Below, in pieces: positions 56,911-64,000 of a stretch of DNA of 64,000 nt (positions within the stretch are counted from its first letter, which is position 1; each line of letters starts with the position of its first letter). Both the position numbers and the translations under genes were made by a program. Below the pieces are notes generated by a model. It worked only from the letters and a program-made list of their open reading frames with translations, searched no databases and was not told where the DNA came from. Source of the stretch: Diplolepis rosae (Eukaryota > Arthropoda > Insecta > Hymenoptera > Diplolepididae); contig JAPYXD010000710.1 of NCBI GenBank assembly GCA_030998225.1, forward strand, positions 21,488,001 through 21,552,000. Reading direction: 5' to 3'.

Positions 56911-57354
56911 TAACATCCTTCAATTGTGAAGACCGCGTCGTACACCAAAGAGAGTTTTCGAATGCGTTCTGAGTTTTCAACTATAATAAACCATTTTTAT
57001 GTGTTTTTGTACCACAATTATTATATATTTCAAATACTCACCTCGTTTTTGTAAAATAAATTGATATGAAACAAATGATGCTTTATTTTATTCCAACCTC
57101 ATAAATAATGATAAAAATGTCTTCGCACGAATTATTTATGAAATATTGACTTTATTCTTTGTTTAAACAATTATTCTCATGATAGTCATTATTATTTATT
57201 GAATACAAGTGAAAAAAAATAATGAAACTATTTCACTATTCAACCCAATTAGACGGAGAAACTTTTTATAGCAATATACTTTTTATTTTATATTAATAAT
57301 TCTAAAAAATATTCGGAATCTCGATAAAATTTAAGGTTAAGTGATAAAATTTTC
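56911..57354. other. Intergenic, nothing recognised
   Basis: AT-rich sequence between the nested mariners and the E/F upstream module. Confidence 0.4.
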
Positions 57355-57706
57355 CAAGAAGACTGGAAATTTTTCACAGTCAAAATATTAAAGATTCGAA
57401 AAATGATATGAAACTTTAGTATAGATTATAGTAAAGTTTGATACAATTTATAGTAAATTATCATATAGTTCATCCAAATTTCCGTATTTCGCTACAAAAA
57501 ATTCTTAACATGACATGTTTTTCCCTAAATTGAAACGTAGTTTAGCAAAAATTGTAAACTTGGGTTTCTCCGTGTACATTGACCAAAAAGTTCCAGAAAT
57601 AAAAAGAAAAAAGTATGTCAAACAAATGTCGGAATTGTAAAGGTTAACGTTTAAAACATTTTAAATTTTGGAAATTTTTAGATAAGAAACAGTTTCGAGT
57701 AACTTT
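57355..57706 (+). repeat. Upstream module shared by genes E and F, copy before F
   Basis: Near-identical to 44840-45200. Further similarity continues at 58020-58090 (TGTTATCTGTCACTCAAATC), matching 45550-45600. Confidence 0.75.
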
Positions 57707-57756
57707 GCTGGTAGGAGAAAAATAATATCTCTCAAGAAAATTACTTTTTTATCATA

Positions 57757-57979
57757 CACGGAGAAAAATATAGAACTGACAAAATTTTTTTGCTGTCACA
57801 ACAAAATTTTAGTTTTCCTTACAGAAGTTTTGTCAAGAAAAAAGCAATAACAAACTCTTTTGTTGGTTCAATAAATAGGTTTGTTGGAAAAACTGAAAAT
57901 TTCTTGGTAAAGCAAAAAAGTTTTGTCAGTTCTATAGCAAAAATCTGGTTGGTTAATACAACAATTTTTTTTCTCCGTG
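57757..57979. mobile_element. MITE family M6 (223 bp)
   Basis: CACGGAGAAAAATATAGAAC left and TTTTTTTTCTCCGTG right, TA duplications at 57755 and 57980. The ends match M1 in the outer 13 bp but the interior differs (GACAAAATTTTTTTGCTG). Inserted between the upstream module and gene F. Confidence 0.8.
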
Positions 57980-58253
57980 TACAATATACCTAATTTACCA
58001 CTGAATAAAATCTTGAATCATCAGTTATGTGTGTGTTATCTGTCACTCAAATCAAAAGTTACATGATAGCATGACAAAAGAGACACATCCCAAACGTTAG
58101 GCGTATAAATTGTTGTATGTTTTCAGATCTTCACATTTTATCTACATTCATGCTCTCATCAACCAAATATTATATTATTAGTATAATTCAACCTTCAAGT
58201 TTATGATCCTATCTCATAAAATTCGATTTATAATCGGCTAACTTGTATGTGTT

Positions 58254-58260
58254 TATAAAT
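58254..58260 (+). promoter_or_regulatory. TATA box of gene F
   Basis: TATAAAT, about 45 bp before the start codon and followed by TGAAATTTTC, aligned with the gene E promoter. Confidence 0.5.
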
Positions 58261-58298
58261 TGAAATTTTCCATTAAGAGCATCGCCAGAACCACGAAA

Positions 58299-61200
58299 AT
58301 GAAGATATTTTACGGAATAGGACTTTTTTCCCTTTTGGTTGGCCAATATTTTGCTGGTAAGCACATATTTTTATTCAAAATTTAGGCGAAACATGGAAAG
58401 AGGTACCATTGATGCGAAAGACCCACATTTTCAATTCTTTATAAAATATCTTTCAATGGAAAGAAAAGCATCTCATATTGAGAACTTTTGGTAACAAGAA
58501 TATGAAACTTTAGAAAAGCAATTGAACTTTTTCGAAAGATTATAGCTAATTTCGATACAGTCTATAAGTTAAAGTTTCAATTGCTCTTTCTACACCCAGA
58601 AAACAGTTTGTTTGATATACGGTGAAAGAAAAAATTTCTTTAAATTGAAGAAAGTTTTGTTGATTCAAAAAAATTCTCTTTAATGTAAACAAATCTATTT
58701 CTTTGTATCAAAAAAATTGTTTTCGAATTAACAAAACTTTCTTTAATTTGAAGAAATTTTTTCTTTGACCGTATATCAAAGAAATGTTTCTTTGATTCAA
58801 AGAAACAGTTTTCTCAGTCAATTGAAACATTATATATATAATAAAACCAGACCACGTGACAAAATTTCTGTAAAAGTTCATGTAAGATGAATTTTTTTTT
58901 TACAAATTATATTTCTGATAATTTGGAAAATACAACAGAAGATTTTGCAAAAATATTTACAGTAAACTGTAATTGTCGATAAGTCTTCCAAATTTTCTGA
59001 AAATTTTTACTAAAGAGAATTTAACAGACGTGCTTTATTATCTTTTGCCATGTTTCCCAAATTTTCAGAATGATTTTTTGTAAATTCAAAAAGTTATCTC
59101 AAATGGACGAATTAATGTATAATTTAGTCAAGTGGTCCGATTTTTTCAAAATTTACTGGGGAAAAAAGCCATTGAGCTTACACTGGTAAAATGTGGTGTA
59201 TATATAAAAGAGACTATAATAAATTAAGAAATTAAATTAAAACAGTAAACAAATTTTTCGCATGACTTAAAACGTATTTTTTTCGAACCACGTTTCAAAC
59301 TTTCAAGAGTCTTACAAGGCGCAAAAATCGATTGATTTTACTAAATCAAGCTTTGAAATATTCAGAAAACTTTCTTCCATAAAGCAGGCTGCAATCATAA
59401 TTTCTAGATAACTTTTGAATCAATAGTAATAAGACAAAGTAGAACTTCTTTCAACAAAGATGCTCAAATGTGCAAATTTTGCGCCTTGTTGTACTTCTGG
59501 AAACGCAGTTTCGCAAAAAATGCATTCAGTCTTGCAAAAATTTTTTTGCCCTTATAATTTTCTTTATGGTATTGATTTTTAATTTTTAAATTAATTAATA
59601 TAATAAAGTCTTTTTCGTATGTATACCAAATTTCACCAGTGAAACTCCAATCGTTTTATCTCAGCAAACTGTTTATTCTGACGTAACTTAAGATTGCTTA
59701 TCGAAGGAACTTTTCAGAAATAATTAAAAGCCATGTGTAACTTTTTAGGATTTTTCAAAGTTTTTATTAAGGCCATGAATCAAGCGAGCGTGGCATTAAA
59801 ATTCAAATTAAAGTGTATGAGTTTATTTAAAATTAATATAATAACTAAAATGAAATTTCTGTACTGCCATGCAAATGAAAATGAGCGTATCTGCAGAAGA
59901 GCCAACTTTACACTGGAAGCAAAAAACCACTATGACTTACATAAAAAACACTGCCTTTTTAGATTTTGCAAAAAAAAGACGTATTTTCATAATTTTCAGT
60001 GACAATTTGCAGTTAGGCTAACCTACAATTTCAACTACTTGGACTGGAAATACCGTATCTGCTACAAAAACTTTTAAACAATAGTAAATCACTCAGTATC
60101 ATCAGCAACGGCAAAAAATATCCAATTTTCTATATATGTAGATAAATCTGTTAAATGATATATAAGAATATCAAAATTTGCATTTATCGAAGTGTCATGA
60201 TGAAAAATTATTGCCTCGTGTCTGGTCGCATATTCCGGGCGTTTTTCGGCTATTGCTCTCTTCAAACGGATTAATTGTGTTCTGTAACGTTCTCCATTGA
60301 TGGTTCCACCCGGTTTTAGCAGCTCATAATACAGCACACCCTTCTGATCCCACTAAATACAGAGCGTTACCTTCGTGCCATGGATATTCGGCTTTGGCGT
60401 TGATTTGGCTGGTTGGCCGGATTTCACATATCATTTTTTGCGCTTGGGGTTGTCGTAATGGATCCATTTCTCATCACCAGTAACAATCCGATGCAAAAAT
60501 GACTTCTTTTTGTGGCGTTCCAGCAGCATTTCGGACATGCAAAACCGCCTTTCAACGTCTCTCGGCTTGAGTTCATGTGGAACCCAATTTCCTTGCTTTT
60601 GAATGTATCCGGCTGCTTTTAAACGTTTTGAAATGGCTGCTTGAGTGACTCCCAAAGATTCTGCGAGCTCTTCTTGTGTTTGGCAACAATCTTAATCAAG
60701 TAATGCTTCCAGTTCTTCATCTTCAAACTTTTTTGGCTGCCCAGGACGTTCTTCGTCTTCCAAGCCAAAATCACCACTTTTAAATCGTGCAAACCACTTT
60801 TGGCACCATCGCTCAGCTAGAGCATGTTCACCATAAACTTCCACCAAAATACGATGACTTTCGGCAGCAGTTTTCTTCATATTAAAGTAATGAAGAAGAA
60901 CTTCCCGCAAAAACACTTTTTCAGGCACAAAGTTCGACAAATTTGAGTGAAAAAAAATTATTGTTGTTTACGCTTCAAATGAATGACATATACTGAAAAA
61001 GACGCACAATGACAGTAGCTTTCCAACGCATGTTCGGAATATTGGAACGATGGAATAATAATCAAGTTACGCCATCTCTTAGAAAACTGCACGAATTAAG
61101 TTATAGATCCAATATAAATTTTCATAAACAGTAATTGACATTACACAATCTTTTACTGAATATTAACACTATACTTAGTGAAAATAAACGAAACAAACGC

Positions 61201-63559
61201 GAGAACAGAAGCCATACCAGTACCGTATTTACAAAACACAACACTGGGAAAAAAAACCGTCAGGTTATCCGGAAATTCCCGTTGCATTAACGGGAAGGAG
61301 CATCGGCGCCTTTACAACGTTAGGTTAACGTGCTGCCACCGTCAATGTAGCGTTGAAAACTCACTTTAATCCAGCTATGTCAGCCCCGTCAATTCACCGG
61401 GAATATTAACGCTGGAACGCCGTGTTATTTGAAAATATCACACGATGACGCAATTTCATATCCATAATGAAATTGGCAGTGCTTTGCTTTTAAATACCAA
61501 TATATAATTAGGAAAACTTTTATTAGGAAAACAAAAGAACTGACAAGAACAATCACGAGTATTGCCACAGCTGATCATTTTTGGGTGATTTAACGTTGGC
61601 TCTACCGTCAGTGCAACGTTGAATAGCACCGGCGATTCAACGGGAGAGCAACGCTACGCCAACGTGAAATTGGCGACGGGACTCCTTCCTGTTGATTTCA
61701 CCATGTTTTTTTTCCCAGTGTACTTTATGTAAAAGTTCATTTCTCATTATTTTGGCATAGGGTCACTATAATAGCAGACATGTTATCAAACATGTCACTT
61801 TAAACTTTATGTAAAAGCGTAACTGAACGGCATGCATGCGTACCATGACGTGGACTCCTATCTTCAACTTACCAGGGGTGTTAGTTGAAATTTGCCGGTT
61901 TTACTCATAGATGTCGCTAGAGATATGTATACATTTCTATGATTTGGCATCTATGTCATATTTTTCTATGGACAATAACCTTCAAAAATACACAATTACA
62001 TTCTGCCAAAATAATAGCATCATAGTTGTTTACCTCAGTGAATATGTCGAGTTTCGTTCCAAGTAAATCGCATTTGCGGCATTCGTTGCTTTTCTTATTT
62101 CAGCAAAAGAAAAAAGCAGTTGAAGCTCATCGATTGCTGGTAGAAACTTATGGTGAACATGCTCCAGTGATTAGAACATGTGAGACATGGTTTCGTCAAT
62201 TTAAAAGTGGAGATTTCGATTTAACAGACAATGAACATCCTGGTGCAGCGAAAAAGTTCGAAGACGAGGAATTGCAGGCGTTATTGGATGAAGACCCAAC
62301 CCAATCGCAACAACAATTGGCACAAACACTAAATGTGACCCGAGAAGCAATTTGCCAACGTTTAAAAGCCATGGGAAAAATCCAAAAGTATGGCAAATGG
62401 GTTTCACCTGGTGAGGTTGGCCCATCGTTTCCAAGGCCAAACCGCTTTGGCCGTAAGACAATGCTCTGTGTTTGGTGGGACCAGTGTGGTATAGTGTACT
62501 TCGAGTTATTAAAACCTGGTGAGACGGTAAATACGGATCGCTACCGACAACAAATTATCAATTTGAATGATGCGTTGATCGAAAAACGGCCGGAATGGGC
62601 CCGAAGACATGGCAAAGTTATCCTACAACATGATAACGCACCGTCTCATACCGCTAAAGTGGTGAAGAACACATTAAAAACATTGAATGTGGAAATATTA
62701 TCGCACCCACCGTTCTCTCCAGACCTCGCCCCGTCCGACTATCACCTTTTCGCATCGATGGGACACTCACTCGCAGAGCAGCGCTTCGCCAATTTTGAAG
62801 AAGTCGAAAAATGGCTCGTCGAATGGTTTGCCTTGAAAGAAAAAAAGTTTTTTTGGAATGGTATCCATGATTTGCCTGAAAGATGGGCAAAATGTGTAGA
62901 ATCCAATTTTCAATACTTTGAATAAAAAATTTTTAAGATTCCCTTGAGAATTAAGTGTTTTCTTTATTGAAAAAACCGGCAAACTTCAACTAACACCCGT
63001 GGTATGCTTCTTTCCATTTGCATAGTCTATTCTTCTCGCCGATATATACGGTAAACTATTTTTCAAAAATCCAGTACTTTGCGCTATCAATTTTTATTTT
63101 TCTCATATATATTCAAGTAAAAGGAAGTATCATAAATATACTGACAACTTTAACTCAATTTTGACAAAAATTGCAGATACGCTCATTTTCATTTGCACGG
63201 CAGTGTACCACATAGGCCTTCTTTGCACCATATCTTATTAAATATTTCTTACAGAAACAAAATCGGGACTGCTAACCAGTAAAATAGTAGGCGGAAGTGA
63301 GTCTGGGGCCAAATATGTAGTTCCCATAAAAAAAGACGCTTTTGCTTACGGTGCTGCAGCTCTGATTTCGTACAGTCATGCCATAACTAGTAGTTTTGTT
63401 ACAAAAGGATTCAAGGAGCCTGATTATGACTATGCCTACATTACAGTTGGATCTCTTCATCTTTCTTTTGGTACACCTCATTATTTTGCTTATATACGGT
63501 ACGATGAAAAATGCAACACAACATCAGAGGATTCTGATCGCGATTTCGCAATCATATAC
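58299..63559 (+). CDS. Gene F: secreted serine protease homologue, partial (exons 1-2)
   Basis: Exon 1 is 58299-58356 (58 nt, signal peptide starting MKIFYGIGLFSLLVG, GT donor). Exon 2 is 63255-63559 (305 nt, the same length as in D and E), ending at GTGAGT. Activation site TSK|IVGG, conserved PIKKDAFAYGAAALIS, His57 motif replaced by ITSSF; Asp102 is retained (DRDFAII). Exons 3 and 4 lie beyond the window, so the Ser195 position cannot be read. Its 4.9-kb intron 1 has collected an M3-like MITE, two mariners and a CACTGGG-ended element. The end is set by the last exon visible. Confidence 0.8.
58600..58815. mobile_element. M3-like palindromic MITE in gene F intron 1
   Basis: ACACCCAGAAAACAGTTTGT at the left and GAAACAGTTTTCTCAGTC at the right; interior TTTCTTTGATTCAAAGAAA repeats, similar to M3 (49482-49861). 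Confidence 0.65.
58820..60185. other. Gene F intron 1, nothing recognised
   Basis: AT-rich intron sequence. The 89-codon frame at 59733-60002 has no supportable features. Confidence 0.35.
60190..61112 (-). pseudogene. Mariner, 5' part, in gene F intron 1
   Basis: Minus strand. The transposase starts MSNFVPEKVFLREVLLHYF at 60940 and continues WFARFKSGDFGLEDEERPG, stop after EALLD, AISKRLKAAGYIQKQ, TGDEKWIHYDNPKRKK with an intact first Asp, a stop, PNIHGTKV, and RPEYATRHEAIIFHHD with the second Asp. It then breaks off at about 60190. The third-Asp region is missing. Terminal repeat GAATTAAGTTATAGATCCAA ends at 61112, followed by TA. Confidence 0.85.
61242..61720. mobile_element. MITE with CACTGGGAAAAAAA ends (479 bp)
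   Basis: CACTGGGAAAAAAAACCG left, TTTTTTTTCCCAGTG right. GC-richer interior with AACGTTG, CAACGTT and ACGGG repeats on both strands. It lies in gene F intron 1. Confidence 0.75.
61872..63002 (+). mobile_element. Mariner (cecropia-like) in gene F intron 1
   Basis: About 31-bp terminal repeats CCAGGGGTGTTAGTTGAAAT and (reversed) CCACGGGTGTTAGTTGAAGT, TA at 61870 and 63003. 1131 bp. It contains the 299-codon frame 62026-62925. Confidence 0.9.
62026..62925 (+). CDS. Mariner transposase with in-frame deletion (up to 299 aa)
   Basis: Open frame; the family start is probably MSSFVPSKSHLRHSLLFL at 62044 (six codons in). DNA-binding region (TCETWFRQFKSGDFDL; then ICQRLKAMGKIQKYGKWV). It jumps from there to SPGEVGPSF and PRPNRFGRKTMLCVWWDQ, losing about 50 residues that normally hold the first catalytic Asp (TGDEKW). 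Second Asp (LQHDNAPSHTA) and third Asp (LAPSDYHLF) are kept at DD34D spacing. C-terminus complete (SNFQYFE). The frame is undamaged despite the catalytic loss. Confidence 0.85.
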   Translation: MFTSVNMSSFVPSKSHLRHSLLFLFQQKKKAVEAHRLLVETYGEHAPVIRTCETWFRQFKSGDFDLTDNEHPGAAKKFEDEELQALLDEDPTQSQQQLAQTLNVTREAICQRLKAMGKIQKYGKWVSPGEVGPSFPRPNRFGRKTMLCVWWDQCGIVYFELLKPGETVNTDRYRQQIINLNDALIEKRPEWARRHGKVILQHDNAPSHTAKVVKNTLKTLNVEILSHPPFSPDLAPSDYHLFASMGHSLAEQRFANFEEVEKWLVEWFALKEKKFFWNGIHDLPERWAKCVESNFQYFE

Positions 63560-64000
63560 GTGAGTCATTTTGCGTGAGAATAATGTGTGAGAATGTTTTG
63601 AAGCAACAGTGTTGCCACCAACGAAAAACGACTATCGGGATATTTCTTTGGGAGATTTATAAATTTGCGGGATTAATGAAAATTCGGAAGATTTTATAAC
63701 ATTCACTAATTTTTGACAGCAAAATCACTGGTATTGTTTACTTTTTATCACCGTAATATAAAATGGGTTTAAAAAAATGTTTTTTCACTTTCTAGACAAT
63801 ATGTGTGTAATTTACTAGATATTACTACAGCCTTCAACCAATCACGTCACAGAACTGTTTTTTGTTTTTGGAGGGTAATTCAAATTTTTTTCAGAAAGTA
63901 ATAAATTAACTACTACTTTTAGAACCATCATTATGCAATTCGAAGTTCTGTTTCCAGTTTCTTTTTTTAATCTTTAGTTGAAGAAAGTTTATATATTGCT
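63560..64000 (+). other. Start of gene F intron 2
   Basis: Begins with donor GTGAGT after exon 2 and runs to the window edge. Nothing else was recognised. Confidence 0.5.

Noticed and set aside
1..64000. tRNA or rRNA genes
   Set aside because: No cloverleaf with A/B-box pair or conserved rRNA segment was noticed by eye; a tRNA covariance search would be decisive.

Overview
This window looks like animal nuclear DNA, most probably from an insect. It is strongly AT-rich, its genes have several exons with GT(GC)-AG introns, and it is packed with Tc1/mariner-superfamily transposons and hundreds-of-bases palindromic MITEs. The mariner families and the tandem array of secreted serine-protease-like genes suggest an insect, possibly a hymenopteran, but nothing in the sequence fixes the species. 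No bacterial operons, rRNA, tRNA or CRISPR array were seen.

The only host genes I can support form a tandem array of six related loci, all on the plus strand. They encode small secreted trypsin/chymotrypsin-fold proteins: A (3576-7542, intact, 277 aa), B (14002-18916, nonsense codon in exon 2), C (19861-25740, decayed pseudogene), D (36998-40186, 259 aa), E (45878-49453, 286 aa) and F (58299 to beyond the window edge; exons 1 and 2 only). All share one architecture: a 58-nt signal-peptide exon ending in phase 1; a second exon of 290 or 305 nt starting just before the activation motif; a third exon of exactly 267 nt; and a last exon opening with the equivalent of the catalytic-Ser motif. His57 and Ser195 are replaced in every copy where they can be read, and Asp102 is Asn in A, D and E. 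The zymogen-activation parts (Lys/Arg followed by IIGG/IVGG, and Asp194) are kept in the intact copies. I read them as pseudoproteases that could still undergo the activation switch without catalysis.

Region by region. 1-8640 and 8640-19200 are two diverged copies of one tandem unit (flanking repeat R1, promoter, gene A or B). They are separated by later insertions: a 1.35-kb solo LTR at 1097-2448, a broken mariner at 10626-12413, a DD41D element at 12429-13616 and a mariner inside B intron 1. 19200-25740 holds dead gene C, with a MITE inserted in its second exon. 25740-36900 is a transposon and MITE graveyard with several 1.4-kb M1 elements and a hammerhead-ribozyme-like motif at 32490-32530. 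36900-50200 holds the D/E gene pair, separated by mariner debris, a TTAA-flanked element and promoter repeats. 50200-58200 is nested transposons, including a mariner inside a mariner. 58200-64000 is gene F, whose first intron has collected two mariners and two MITEs.

A, B and C are closest to one another, D and E form a second pair and F is a third lineage. Insertions shared by A and B (palindrome in intron 2, M7 in intron 1) predate that duplication; insertions present in only one copy postdate it, so the mobile elements give a relative clock for the array.
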